Positions 18,414 through 26,778 of a DNA stretch of 64,000 nt are shown piece by piece. The DNA is from Hyphomicrobiales bacterium. GTDB lineage: Bacteria; Pseudomonadota; Alphaproteobacteria; Rhizobiales; Xanthobacteraceae. The notes beneath the pieces are model-generated. The model saw nothing but the letters and a program-made list of their open reading frames with translations. It did no database searches and had not been told where the DNA came from. The stretch covers positions 62,001 through 126,000 of the forward strand of contig JAFKKH010000021.1 in NCBI GenBank assembly GCA_017305665.1, in the 5' to 3' direction. Position 1 is the stretch's first letter. Each line of letters opens with the position of its first letter. A program made the position numbers and the translations under genes.

Positions 18414-19010
18414 CTATTCGCTCTTGGTGTCTTTCGACATCCGCTCGAGACGCTCCTGCATCTCTTTCATCTGGCGGCGCAGGTCGTCGATGTTGTCGCT
18501 GCCGCCGGATGCTTCCGGCGTTTTCTCGGGCTCGGGTGCCGTGGTCCCGCCGCGCGGCGGCACGAACGGCTTGAACATCGAGAAGGTCCGCTCGAACAGC
18601 TCCATGTTGCGACGGACGTGTTCTTCCAGCGGCGCGAACGGCGTGCCGCTGAAGGTGTTGGCCATCTGCTTGCGGAACTTCTCCTGCTCGCGGGTCAGGG
18701 TGTCGATCGACTGCTCGAGATACTTCGGCACCACCATCTGCATGCTGTCGCCGTAGAAGCGAATCAGTTGCCGCAGGAACGTGGTCGGCAGCAGGTTCTG
18801 GCCGGCCTTGTTCTCCTGCTCGAAAATGATCTGCGCCAGCACGGAACGGGTGATGTCGTCACCGGTCTTGGCGTCGAATACCAGGAAATCTTCGCCTTCC
18901 TTAACCATGGCGGCGAGGTCTTCGAGCGTCACATAGGTACTGGTACCGGTATTATAGAGCCGTCGGTTCGCGTATTTCTTGATCGTGGTCGGTGTCTCTG
19001 ATTTCGCCAT
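18414..19010 (-). CDS. phaR: Polyhydroxyalkanoate synthesis repressor PhaR
   Basis: A 198-residue regulator from ATG 19010; the longer frame to 19076 adds residues that PhaR proteins lack. The N-terminal DNA-binding domain reads TIKKYANRRLYNTGTSTYVTLEDLA (about 6-31), the PHB-accumulation domain follows (FDAKTGDDITRSVLAQIIFEQENK), and the C-terminus is a coiled coil (IDDLRRQMKEMQERLERM). PhaR senses PHB granules and represses phasin and its own gene, releasing them when polymer accumulates. It is divergent from phaA across a 332-base region containing a strong palindrome. It is convergent with boxA. Confidence 0.95.
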   Translation of the reverse strand: MAKSETPTTIKKYANRRLYNTGTSTYVTLEDLAAMVKEGEDFLVFDAKTGDDITRSVLAQIIFEQENKAGQNLLPTTFLRQLIRFYGDSMQMVVPKYLEQSIDTLTREQEKFRKQMANTFSGTPFAPLEEHVRRNMELFERTFSMFKPFVPPRGGTTAPEPEKTPEASGGSDNIDDLRRQMKEMQERLERMSKDTKSE

Positions 19011-19153
19011 GGGTCCCCACACGTGCATACCGAGAACAAGGAACCCCGCCGGCGCCACGGTGGGGTTAACGAACAACGCATTGCAGCAAAGTAAGCATTT
19101 TCAGTGGGGTTCGGCTACCGTTTTGTGCGGCACGGTTAATCCGCCGCCGCAAG

Positions 19154-19188
19154 CCATGCTGCAGCCGGCTGCAGCATGGGGTGCAGCA
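19154..19188. promoter_or_regulatory. 26-bp perfect palindrome, candidate PhaR operator
   Basis: In the 332-base gap between phaR and phaA, positions 19154-19179 form a perfect 26-base palindrome with CTGCAG in both arms around CCGG. TGCAGCA occurs at 19170-19176, 19182-19188 and, exactly 100 bases upstream of the latter, at 19082-19088. PhaR proteins are known to bind TGC-rich CTGC-Nx-GCAG sequences, so this is the best operator candidate for phaR autoregulation and phaA control. Here the CTGC and GCAG halves are 8 bases apart, wider than the 3-4 bases I recall for characterised PhaR sites. Confidence 0.6.
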
Positions 19189-19342
19189 AAACGATGGCTG
19201 CGTCTGATTGCGAGGGATGGCACACGCCCTTTTGCCCACTGGCCGATTGACACGTCAGCGGGAGGTTAACAGGATAGCTGTGACAGCGGCTGCGCCACCC
19301 GGCGATCGCCATTCGAAAAACCTCAAGCTTCAGGAGATGTCC

Positions 19343-20521
19343 ATGTCAGACGATGTCGTCATCGTCAGCGCCGCCCGCACCCCGGTCGGCAGCTTCAACG
19401 GCGCATTCGCCACCACGCCCGCCCACGATCTCGGCGCCATTGCCATCAAGGCCGCGCTGGAGCGGGCGGGTGTCGAGCCGGCCCGCGTCTCTGAAGTCAT
19501 CATGGGCCAGATTTTGACCGCGGCGCAGGGTCAGAACCCGGCGCGGCAGGCGTCGATCGCCGCCGGCATCCCGGTCGAAAGTCCGGCCTGGGGCGTCAAC
19601 CAGCTCTGCGGTTCGGGTCTGCGCACCGTCGCGCTCGGCTATCAGGCGATCCTCAACGGTGATTCGGACATCGTGGTCGCCGGCGGGCAGGAATCCATGA
19701 GCATGGCCCCGCACGCCCAGTACCTGCGCGGCGGCGTGAAGATGGGCGGCCTCGAATTGGTCGATACCATGATCAAGGACGGCCTGTGGGACGCCTTCAA
19801 CGGCTACCACATGGGCAACACCGCCGAGAACGTCGCCAAGCAATATCAGATCACCCGCCAGCAGCAGGACGAGTTCGCCACCGATTCGCAGAACAAGGCG
19901 GAAGCCGCGCAGAAGGCTGGCCGGTTCAAGGATGAGATCGTGCCGGTCACGATCAAAAGCCGCAAGGGCGACATCGTGGTCGACAAGGACGAGTATCCGA
20001 AGGCGGGCGTGACCGTCGACTCCATCGCCAAGCTGCGTCCGGCCTTCGAAAAGGAAGGCACGGTCACCGCGGCCAACGCGTCGGGCATCAACGACGGCGC
20101 CGCGGCGGTGGTGCTGATGTCGGCCAAGCAGGCGGCGAAGGAGGGCAGGACCCCGATCGCCCGCATCGTGTCCTGGGCGCATGCCGGCGTCGATCCGAAG
20201 ATCATGGGCACCGGGCCGATCCCGGCCTCGCGCGCCGCGCTGAAGAAGGCCGGCTGGAATATCGGCGACCTCGACCTGATCGAGGCCAACGAGGCCTTCG
20301 CGGCGCAGGCCTGCGCTGTCAACAAGGACCTCGGCTGGGATACCTCGAAGGTCAACGTCAACGGCGGCGCTATCGCCATCGGCCATCCGGTCGGCGCGTC
20401 CGGTGCCCGCGTGCTGGTGACGCTGCTGCATGAGATGCAGAAGCGCGACTCCAAGAAGGGCCTTGCCACGCTGTGCATCGGCGGCGGCATGGGTATCGCG
20501 ATGTGCATCGAGCGCAACTGA
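19343..20521 (+). CDS. phaA: Acetyl-CoA acetyltransferase (beta-ketothiolase) PhaA
   Basis: A 392-residue thiolase that condenses two acetyl-CoA to acetoacetyl-CoA, the first PHB step. ATG 19343 is chosen because CAGGAG ends 6 bases upstream and [18 protein letters not shown] is the standard N-terminus. Motifs: nucleophilic Cys in [14 protein letters not shown] (about 90), NEAFAAQA (about 316), [16 protein letters not shown] (His about 348) and [14 protein letters not shown] (second active Cys about 378). It is followed by a strong terminator, so phaB is transcribed separately despite being the next gene. Proximity to phaR and phaB supports the biosynthetic role over beta-oxidation. Confidence 0.95.
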   Translation: MSDDVVIVSAARTPVGSFNGAFATTPAHDLGAIAIKAALERAGVEPARVSEVIMGQILTAAQGQNPARQASIAAGIPVESPAWGVNQLCGSGLRTVALGYQAILNGDSDIVVAGGQESMSMAPHAQYLRGGVKMGGLELVDTMIKDGLWDAFNGYHMGNTAENVAKQYQITRQQQDEFATDSQNKAEAAQKAGRFKDEIVPVTIKSRKGDIVVDKDEYPKAGVTVDSIAKLRPAFEKEGTVTAANASGINDGAAAVVLMSAKQAAKEGRTPIARIVSWAHAGVDPKIMGTGPIPASRAALKKAGWNIGDLDLIEANEAFAAQACAVNKDLGWDTSKVNVNGGAIAIGHPVGASGARVLVTLLHEMQKRDSKKGLATLCIGGGMGIAMCIERN

Positions 20522-20590
20522 GTGCGACGAAATGGAGTGCGGCGTATGATGAAAATATCATCGCTAAATCCGACGACAGTTTGCTAAGTA

Positions 20591-20619
20591 AAATGCCCGG
20601 CCACGCGCCGGGCATTTTT
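20591..20619 (+). terminator. Rho-independent terminator after phaA
   Basis: A 10-bp perfect stem (AAATGCCCGG at 20591-20600 with CCGGGCATTT at 20608-20617), a 7-base loop CCACGCG, then further T residues. It lies 70 bases after the phaA stop and about 70 bases before phaB, so it splits the two genes into separate transcripts. Confidence 0.88.
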
Positions 20620-20690
20620 ATCTGTGAGGGTTCATTTGTAAGGGTTGTTCAACGACCGGGATAATTCCGGCGAAAGTGAAGGAGGACAGC

Positions 20691-21416
20691 ATGGCACGAG
20701 TGGCATTGGTGACGGGGGGAACGCGAGGCATTGGCGGCGCGATCAGCAAGGCGCTGAAGGCGGCCGGCTACACGGTTGCGGCGAGCTACGCCGGCAACGA
20801 TGCCGCGGCGGAGAAATTCAAGGCCGAGACCGGCATCCCCGTCTATAAGTGGGATGTTGCGTCGTTCGATGCCTGTGCCGCCGGCGTCAAGAAAGTCGAG
20901 GCGGATCTGGGCCCGGTGGACGTGCTGGTGAACAACGCCGGCATCACCAAGGACGGTGCCTTTCACAAGATGACGCCCGAGCAGTGGAATGCCGTCATCA
21001 ACACCAACCTCGGCTCGCTGTTCAATATGACGCGCCAGGTGATCGAAGGGATGCGCGCACGCAAGTTCGGCCGCGTCATCTCGATCTCCTCGATCAACGG
21101 TCAGAAGGGTCAGTTCGGCCAGGTGAATTATTCGGCGGCGAAGGCCGGCGACATCGGCTTCACCAAGGCCTTGGCGCTGGAGAACGCCAAGGGCGGCATC
21201 ACCGTCAACGTGATCTGCCCGGGCTATATCAACACCGAGATGGTGCAGGCGGTGCCAAAGGACGTGCTGGAGAAAAACGTCATTCCGCAGATCCCCGTCA
21301 ATCGCCTCGGCGAGCCAGAGGAGATTGCGCGCGCGGTGGTCTTCCTCGCCGCCGACGACGCCGGCTTCATCACGGGATCGACCCTCACCGTCAATGGCGG
21401 CCAGTATCACGCGTGA
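20691..21416 (+). CDS. phaB: Acetoacetyl-CoA reductase PhaB
   Basis: A 241-residue short-chain dehydrogenase that reduces acetoacetyl-CoA to (R)-3-hydroxybutyryl-CoA with NADPH for PHB synthesis. ATG 20691 has GGAGG 5 bases upstream; a start 15 bases earlier is possible but weaker. The cofactor loop is TGGTRGIGGAISKAL (about 8-22), NNAGITKDGAFHKM follows at about 85, and the catalytic Ser, Tyr and Lys lie in ISSINGQKGQFGQVNYSAAKAG (about 138-159). The sequence ends GSTLTVNGGQYHA. The wording matches PhaB rather than FabG. The polymer synthase phaC is not in the window. Confidence 0.94.
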   Translation: MARVALVTGGTRGIGGAISKALKAAGYTVAASYAGNDAAAEKFKAETGIPVYKWDVASFDACAAGVKKVEADLGPVDVLVNNAGITKDGAFHKMTPEQWNAVINTNLGSLFNMTRQVIEGMRARKFGRVISISSINGQKGQFGQVNYSAAKAGDIGFTKALALENAKGGITVNVICPGYINTEMVQAVPKDVLEKNVIPQIPVNRLGEPEEIARAVVFLAADDAGFITGSTLTVNGGQYHA

Positions 21417-21427
21417 TTTCTTCCTTT

Positions 21428-21550
21428 ACCTCTCCCCGTTTTGACGGGGAGAGGTCGTTCGCGCAGCGAGCGGGTGAGGGGCTCTTGCTCGTTGAACGAC
21501 TTGCTCCGCCCCTCACCCCAACCCTCTCCCCGCAAAGCGGGGCGAGGGAG
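21428..21550. repeat. Nested palindromic intergenic repeat after phaB
   Basis: A 123-base element with the same plan as 17031-17153. Outer hairpins are CCTCTCCCCG-TTTTGA-CGGGGAGAGG on the left and CCCTCTCCCCGC-AAA-GCGGGGCGAGGG on the right, with inner arms GGGTGAGGGGC / GCCCCTCACCCC. It may also end the phaB transcript. Confidence 0.8.
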
Positions 21551-21582
21551 CGCTCAGCACGCGCGGCAGATGATCCCGTTTC

Positions 21583-22461
21583 ATGCATCCGATGACCTCC
21601 CGCACCGCGACGCTTATCGGCCTCACCGCCATCCTGATGTGGTCGCTGCTCGCGGTCATGACGGTTGCGACCGGCCGCATCCCAGCGTTCCAACTGGCCG
21701 CGATGACATTCGCCGTGGGCGGTCTGGTCGGTTGCGCGAGCTGGCTGTTTCGCCCGCAAGGCGCGCGCGCGTTGCGGCAGCCGGCGATTGCCTGGATCGT
21801 CGGCGTCGGCGGGCTGTTCGGCTATCACGCGCTGTATTTCATCGCGCTGCGGCTGGCGCCGCCTGCTGAAGCCGGCTTGCTCAATTATCTCTGGCCGCTG
21901 CTGATCGTGCTGTTCTCGGCGCTGTTGCCCGGCGAGCGACTGGCACCGCATCATTTGATCGGCGCGCTGCTCGGTCTTGTCGGAACGGTGCTGCTGGTCG
22001 CGGGCAACACCTCGATCCAGTTCGAGCATACCCAGATCGCGGGACTTGTCGCCGCGTTCATCGCAGCATTCGTCTGGGCGTCATATTCGGTCATGTCGCG
22101 GCGGCTGGCGGCAGTGCCGACCGACGCGGTCGCGGGCTTTTGCCTGGCCACCGCCGTTCTCGCTGCCATCGTTCATGTCTTCGTCGAGACAACCGTCTGG
22201 CCGGAGACATTGACGCAGTGGCTCGCGGTTCTTGCGCTCGGCCTCGGTCCGGTCGGACTTGCATTCTATGTCTGGGACATCGGCATGAAGCGTGGCGACA
22301 TCCGCGTGCTCGGCGCGGCGGCCTATGCGACGCCCTTGCTGTCGACTGCATTCCTGATCCTGGCGGGTTTTGCAAAGCCGACCGTGGCGCTGGCGATCGC
22401 CGCGGTGCTGATCGCCGGCGGTGGGCTGATCGCCGCGAAGGACATGATCTGGAGGCGCTAG
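21583..22461 (+). CDS. EamA/DMT family exporter, YddG-like
   Basis: A 292-residue inner-membrane transporter of the drug/metabolite superfamily with ten hydrophobic helices in two EamA repeats. The start MHPMTSRTATLIGLTAILMWSLLAVM and the blocks YHALYFIALRLAPPAEAGLLNYLWPL and WASYSVMSRRL resemble the aromatic amino acid exporter YddG, but substrate prediction within this family is weak. A second ATG 9 bases downstream could be the real start. The stop codon shares a CTAG with the stop of the convergent cupin gene. Confidence 0.82.
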   Translation: MHPMTSRTATLIGLTAILMWSLLAVMTVATGRIPAFQLAAMTFAVGGLVGCASWLFRPQGARALRQPAIAWIVGVGGLFGYHALYFIALRLAPPAEAGLLNYLWPLLIVLFSALLPGERLAPHHLIGALLGLVGTVLLVAGNTSIQFEHTQIAGLVAAFIAAFVWASYSVMSRRLAAVPTDAVAGFCLATAVLAAIVHVFVETTVWPETLTQWLAVLALGLGPVGLAFYVWDIGMKRGDIRVLGAAAYATPLLSTAFLILAGFAKPTVALAIAAVLIAGGGLIAAKDMIWRR

Positions 22462-22886
22462 GCTGGCGGCTCCCATCCTTTCGGCGCCAGTTCGAAGCCG
22501 GAAAAATCGAATCCCGGCGCCACGGTGCAGCCGACCAGCGTCCAGTCGCCGCTGCTTTCCGCCGCCTGCCACGCATGCGCGGGCACGATGGCTTGCGGCA
22601 TTTCACCCGCTACGAGATCAGGGCCGAGGCGGATCCGACGCATTGTGCCGTCATGAATCCTGAGCAGCAGCGGACTGCCTGCGTAGTAATGCCAGGTCTC
22701 CACCGCGTCGACGCGATGCCAATGCGAGCGTTCGCCGCCCACCAGCAAAAAGTAGATTGCGGTGGACGCAGCGCGGCCCGTCGCATCGGTGCGGGCATCG
22801 CGAAACGTCTCGCGATAGTGTCCGCCTTCCGGATGCGGTTCGAGGCCGAGCTGTGCGATGATGGCAGCGGCGGTCAGCGCCGTCAC
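22458..22886 (-). CDS. DUF985 cupin domain protein
   Basis: A 142-residue single-domain cupin. The fold is shown by GGHYRETFRD, then IYFLLVGGERSHWHRVDAVETWHYYAGSPLLL (metal-type His/Glu cupin 1), LVAGEMPQAIVPAHAWQAAE, and VGCTVAPGFDFSGFELAPKGWEP, which is the DUF985 (cupin_5) terminus. Members have been linked to small-molecule isomerase or epimerase-like roles, but no substrate can be assigned. It is separated by 9 bases from gloB, read in the same direction, so the two may be cotranscribed. The annotated end overlaps the DMT gene by 4 bases. Confidence 0.85.
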   Translation of the reverse strand: MTALTAAAIIAQLGLEPHPEGGHYRETFRDARTDATGRAASTAIYFLLVGGERSHWHRVDAVETWHYYAGSPLLLRIHDGTMRRIRLGPDLVAGEMPQAIVPAHAWQAAESSGDWTLVGCTVAPGFDFSGFELAPKGWEPPA

Positions 22887-22895
22887 GTCATACCC

Positions 22896-23663
22896 TCATG
22901 ACTTGTTCTTGCGTTCGCGCAGTTCGCCGAACACCTCGGCGCCGCTGGCGCCCTTCATATGGACGCCCGCGGCGACGGCAGGATCGTCGGCGCGCAGGAA
23001 CACGTTGGCCTTCTTCTCCTCACCCATCAAGGTCGGCACCGTCGGCTTGTTCTCGGCGCGCAGCCGCGCGACCTCTTCGGCACGCGCCTTCAGCACGGGA
23101 TTGTTCGGCTCGATGGTGAGGGCGAACTTCACGTTCGAGGCAGTGTATTCGTGGCCGCAATAGAGCCGGAAATCGTCCGGCAGCGCGCGCAATTTCAGCA
23201 GCGAGTCCCACATCATCGGATAGGTGCCCTCGAACACCCGGCCGCAGCCGATCGAGAACAGGGTGTCGGCGGCGAACACCACCTTCTCGTCGTCGAACAC
23301 GTAGCTGACGTGATCCAGCGTGTGGCCCGGCGTTTCGAGAACGCGGCCGAGCAGGCCGCCGACCTTGATGATGTCGCCCTGAGCGACGCGCTGATCGACG
23401 TTGGCGATCTTCGTAGTTTTGTCGTGCGGCGCGACCACCCGGCACTTGTATTTCTGCTTCAGCTCGGCGACGCCGCCGACGTGGTCGCCATGGTGATGGG
23501 TGATGAGGATATCGGTCAGCGTCCAGCCTTCGCGCTCCAGCGCCTTGATGATCGGCGCGGCCTCTGGCGCATCGATCGCGGCGGTCGCTTTGGTCGCGGG
23601 ATCGTGGATCAGGGCGCCGAAATTGTCGGTCAGGCAGGTGAACAGGCGAATGTCGGCGGTCAT
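22896..23663 (-). CDS. gloB: Hydroxyacylglutathione hydrolase (glyoxalase II)
   Basis: A 255-residue metallo-beta-lactamase fold thioesterase that hydrolyses S-lactoylglutathione to lactate and glutathione, the second step of methylglyoxal detoxification. The ATG at 23663 is used; an upstream GTG at 23702 adds a non-conserved tail. Metal ligands are in THHHGDHVGG (about 55-63), the His of GHTLDH (about 112) and Asp of FAADTLF (about 131), with His in YCGHEYT (about 170). The substrate-binding C-terminal domain ends in KANVFLRADDPAV. Glyoxalase I is not in the window. Confidence 0.93.
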   Translation of the reverse strand: MTADIRLFTCLTDNFGALIHDPATKATAAIDAPEAAPIIKALEREGWTLTDILITHHHGDHVGGVAELKQKYKCRVVAPHDKTTKIANVDQRVAQGDIIKVGGLLGRVLETPGHTLDHVSYVFDDEKVVFAADTLFSIGCGRVFEGTYPMMWDSLLKLRALPDDFRLYCGHEYTASNVKFALTIEPNNPVLKARAEEVARLRAENKPTVPTLMGEEKKANVFLRADDPAVAAGVHMKGASGAEVFGELRERKNKS

Positions 23664-23806
23664 GTCGGCTCCGTGATCTCGATCATACGACAACGCTAGC
23701 ACAGCGGTGGAGCTGGATAAAACAGGCCGTTAACGGTGATCCGGGTTTCCGGAAATGGCGGCGGGCAGGGGTGCCGGGCTTCATTGCGGCATGTTAGATT
23801 GCGGCC

Positions 23807-24541
23807 ATGACAATCGACGTCATCGACCTCCGCGATTTCTATTCGCAGCGCCTCGGTATTGTGGCGCGGCGGTTGATCAATCGGGGTATTCAGACCCATT
23901 GGCCGGATGCCGAAGGCCAGCGCGTGCTTGGCCTCGGTTATCCGACGCCCTATCTCGGTCTGTTCCGCGACAACAGCGAGCGCTGTATCGCCTTCATGCC
24001 GGCGGCGCAGGGCGTGTTGAAATGGCCGACGGCGCGGCCCACGCTGGCGACGCTGGTCGACGAGTTTTCGCTACCGCTGCCGGACGCGGCGGTGGATCGC
24101 ATCCTGCTGGTGCATGCGCTGGAAATGTCGGACGATCCTGAAAATCTGCTGCGCGAGGTGTGGCGCGTGCTGGCGCCGTCAGGTCGCATGATGGCGGTCG
24201 TTCCCAATCGCCGCGGCGTCTGGACGCGAAGCGACAAGACGCCGTTCGGTCACGGCCGGCCCTATTCGCGCTCGCAGATCACCGATCTGCTGCGGCAGAC
24301 CTGGTTCACGCCGTCGGCCTGGGGCGAAGCGCTGTTTGTGCCGCCGGTGCGGAGCGGCTGGTTCCTGCGTTCGGCAATGGCGTGGGAACGTGCCGGCGCG
24401 ACGCTGTCGTTGCCGGTCGCCGGCGTACACATCGTGGAGGCGACCAAACAGGTCTATCGCGCAATCCCTGCAAAGCGCGAGCGCACCAGGCTGATCCCGG
24501 CGCTGCGGCCGGTGCTGGTGCCGTCGTCGATGCAACGCTAA
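23807..24541 (+). CDS. SAM-dependent methyltransferase, class I
   Basis: A 244-residue protein with a methyltransferase-11-like core. It differs from textbook members: the glycine-rich SAM loop appears as VLGLGYPTPYLGLF (about 40-53). The acidic and post-loop region reads FSLPLPDAAVDRILLVHALEMSDDPENLLREVWRVLAPSGRMMAVVPNR. It starts 143 bases from the divergent gloB, an arrangement I recall as common in rhizobial genomes. The substrate is unknown; the absence of signal or membrane segments implies a cytosolic enzyme. A shorter N-terminus is unlikely because MTIDVIDLRDFY is typical. Confidence 0.8.
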   Translation: MTIDVIDLRDFYSQRLGIVARRLINRGIQTHWPDAEGQRVLGLGYPTPYLGLFRDNSERCIAFMPAAQGVLKWPTARPTLATLVDEFSLPLPDAAVDRILLVHALEMSDDPENLLREVWRVLAPSGRMMAVVPNRRGVWTRSDKTPFGHGRPYSRSQITDLLRQTWFTPSAWGEALFVPPVRSGWFLRSAMAWERAGATLSLPVAGVHIVEATKQVYRAIPAKRERTRLIPALRPVLVPSSMQR

Positions 24542-24571
24542 ATCGCGATCTTCGATCGCAGGTCAATATTT

Positions 24572-24598
24572 TCACCCTTCCCTGAAGATGAAGGGTGA
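24572..24598. terminator. Stem-loop between convergent genes (weak terminator candidate)
   Basis: A 9-bp perfect stem (TCACCCTTC at 24572-24580, GAAGGGTGA at 24590-24598) with a 9-base loop lies between the convergent methyltransferase and DUF4167 genes. Neither strand has a following T run, so intrinsic termination would be inefficient. Confidence 0.3.
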
Positions 24599-24606
24599 GC
24601 GCGCCG

Positions 24607-25368
24607 TTACTCGTTGCCGGGATTGAAGTCGTCGCTTGGCGCCGACGGTTGCTGCGCCATGTTGTCCGGACGCGGGCCATGCGGACGACGGCGGCGGCGC
24701 GGGAAACGCTCGTTGCGTTCGCCGCCCTGGTGACCGTTCTGATGGCCGTTGCTTTCGAACCCGTTGCCGTTCACCTGCGGCTGCGCGCCGCCGGTGATGA
24801 AGGAAGGCAGGCGGTCGACGCTGCCGTGATCGGCCGGCTGCATGTTCTGCTGCGGCTGATATTGCGGCTGGCGCTGTTCGCGCGGCTGCTGTTGCTCGCG
24901 CTGATAGGGCTGCGCATCGCGCTGCTCGCGCGGCTGGTTCTCGCGCGGCGGAAAGGGTTGCTGCTGCTGCTGTGCCGGAACGAAGCCCGGCTCGGCGCCG
25001 AAGTTCGAATAGTTGTCGCCGTCCTCCTCGCCGGAATCGTCCATGGTATCGTTGTCGATCCGGGGTTGCTGTTGCTGCTGCAACTGCGGCTGGTTCTGGC
25101 GGAATTGCTCCTGTGCCGCGGCGATCAGGCGGAAGTAGTGCTCGGCGTGCTGGTAGTAGTTTTCGGCGGCGACAGGATCGCCGGACGAACGTGCGTCCCG
25201 AGCGAGCTGCACGTATTTCTCGGCGATGTGAGACGCAGTGCCACGGATCTTGATGTCGGGACCGTTCGATTCGAACACCCGCGTCATCGGGTTCTGGCCA
25301 CGCCGGTTATTATTGTTGTTATTGTTATTCCGGTTGCGCATCCGCTTGTTGTTCTGACCGTTTCTCAT
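24607..25368 (-). CDS. DUF4167 domain protein, Asn/Gln-rich
   Basis: A 253-residue protein of biased composition. The N-terminus is a basic, asparagine-rich tract (MRNGQNNKRMRNRN then a run of eight Asn), followed by the conserved DUF4167 domain (SNGPDIKIRGTASHIAEKYVQLARDARSSGDPVAAENYYQHAEHYFRLI, about 35-85), which looks helical and TPR-like. The rest is glutamine- and proline-rich and disordered, ending in basic RRRRRPHGPRP segments. Location downstream of prmC is conserved in rhizobia. RNA or ribosome association is suggested by composition and neighbourhood only. Confidence 0.9.
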   Translation of the reverse strand: MRNGQNNKRMRNRNNNNNNNNRRGQNPMTRVFESNGPDIKIRGTASHIAEKYVQLARDARSSGDPVAAENYYQHAEHYFRLIAAAQEQFRQNQPQLQQQQQPRIDNDTMDDSGEEDGDNYSNFGAEPGFVPAQQQQQPFPPRENQPREQRDAQPYQREQQQPREQRQPQYQPQQNMQPADHGSVDRLPSFITGGAQPQVNGNGFESNGHQNGHQGGERNERFPRRRRRPHGPRPDNMAQQPSAPSDDFNPGNE

Positions 25369-25847
25369 GTCTCGCCTTCAGTTAACAGCCTTGAATATTC
25401 AGCCCTAAGTGTTGCGTTGTCGTGATTGCTGCAGCCGCCGCGCCGCCCGCTATATGCGGCCGAAACGGGCGCACCTTATCTTCATACCGGCTTTGTCGAT
25501 CGTCGCGCTCAGCAAAGACGCGTTCCCCAGTCGCCGGCGGCGCATCGCACCAGCACGGCCAAAATCGTCAGCCTGCCACACCAAACTCAGGTTTTCTCGC
25601 GTGAGTCTTCAAGCGCAATATCAGGCTTTCGTTCGCTTCGCGGTCGCAAGCAGCGCAGCTTTCCCAGCCATCGCGCTTGATAGGACCTGCCTTTTGGAAC
25701 CTTTCACTCGGGCCAGTTCTCGCGCTGAGAACTCTGGTCTTCACCCGCATCCACCCGCGGGGCCAGGAACCCTGGACCGATGTTGTGGCCGGAACGTAGT
25801 CGCTCCGGAGGGATATTCCAAGAGGTTTTTTAAGGTCCAATCGGGCT
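25369..25847. other. 479-base gene-free region between DUF4167 gene and prmC
   Basis: No recognisable gene. A 90-codon frame exists on the minus strand (25568-25840), but its codons (AGA, ATA, CTT, AAA, many A/T third positions) do not follow the GC-rich usage of neighbours. The stretch contains several local inverted repeats, for instance CCGGAGCGACTACGTTCCGG on the minus strand, and GTTCTCAGCGCGAGAAC. A non-coding RNA or a long leader for the DUF4167 gene is possible. Confidence 0.4.
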
Positions 25848-26732
25848 TTACCGGGGCATTTTCCGGCCCATGACGGCGCGGGCGATGCCCGCCAGATCGG
25901 TCCGGGCGGGTCCCATGACGGTTAACCCCGCGTCAGCCACCAGCTGCGCGACGTCGATGTCCTGACCTTGCCCGATTTCCAGTACCAGAAGGCCGCCGGA
26001 CGACAGCTGCCGCGCCGCTTGCGGCGCGATCCTGCGATAGGCATCGAGACCGTCCGGACCGCCGTCCAGCGCCAGATGCGGATCGTGGTCGCGGACCTCA
26101 ACCGCCAGCGCCGCGATCTCGGCGGAACGAATATAGGGCGGGTTGGATACGATGAGGTCGAACGCGCCGGACAGCTCTTCAGCATAGTCGCTGATCATGA
26201 ATTCCGTCCGTGACGCGAGACCAAGGGCGCGCGCATTGGCCCGTGCGGTCTCGAGCGCGGCGGTGCTGAGATCGGTGCCGATGCCGGTCGCGTTCGGCAG
26301 CTCGGTCAGCAGCGCGAGCAGTATAGCGCCGGTGCCGGTGCCGAGATCGGCGATGCGCAGCGTGCTGTCGATCCGGCCATCGGCGCGGAGCGCTTCCAGC
26401 GCGGCCTCGACGATGGTTTCGGTATCCGGACGCGGCACCAGCGTGTCGGTTGAAAGGGTCAGCGGCAGGCCCCAGAATTCCCTGGTGCCGAGAATGCGCG
26501 CGACGGGTTCGCCCGCGATGCGCCGCTGTGCGAAGTCCTCAAGACGGGAAACGTCCTCCGCGGTGAGCTGGCGCGCGCCTTGCGCGATCAGGCCGGTGAG
26601 GTCGAGATGCAGCACGGCACCGGCGAGCAGCCGCGCGTCGAGCGCAGCGTTGTCGATGCCTGCGGCCTCGAAGCGTGCTGCAAGGATCCGACGGGCGATT
26701 TCGATGCTCTGTCCGGCGAATGACTCGGTCAT
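25848..26732 (-). CDS. prmC: Peptide chain release factor N5-glutamine methyltransferase
   Basis: A 294-residue enzyme that methylates the Gln of the GGQ motif in release factors. The start is ATG 26732; a TTG two codons upstream is less likely. The N-terminal helical domain (1-95) is followed by SAM motif I IADLGTGTGAILLALL (about 117-132) and the catalytic NPPY motif in LIVSNPPYIRSAEIAAL (about 188). It ends in the late LVLEIGQGQD block. It lies 46 bases downstream of prfA, its substrate protein, as in most alphaproteobacteria. Confidence 0.95.
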   Translation of the reverse strand: MTESFAGQSIEIARRILAARFEAAGIDNAALDARLLAGAVLHLDLTGLIAQGARQLTAEDVSRLEDFAQRRIAGEPVARILGTREFWGLPLTLSTDTLVPRPDTETIVEAALEALRADGRIDSTLRIADLGTGTGAILLALLTELPNATGIGTDLSTAALETARANARALGLASRTEFMISDYAEELSGAFDLIVSNPPYIRSAEIAALAVEVRDHDPHLALDGGPDGLDAYRRIAPQAARQLSSGGLLVLEIGQGQDIDVAQLVADAGLTVMGPARTDLAGIARAVMGRKMPR

Positions 26733-26778
26733 GTGCAATCTTTCTCCCTCTCTATGAATATAGAGAAGAGAATGTCGT

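Noticed and set aside
25568-25840. A 90-residue protein on the minus strand between prmC and the DUF4167 gene.
   Set aside because: Its codon use (AGA, ATA, CTT, AAA, many A/T third positions) differs sharply from neighbours and there is no ribosome binding site or known domain, so I left it in the gene-free region.
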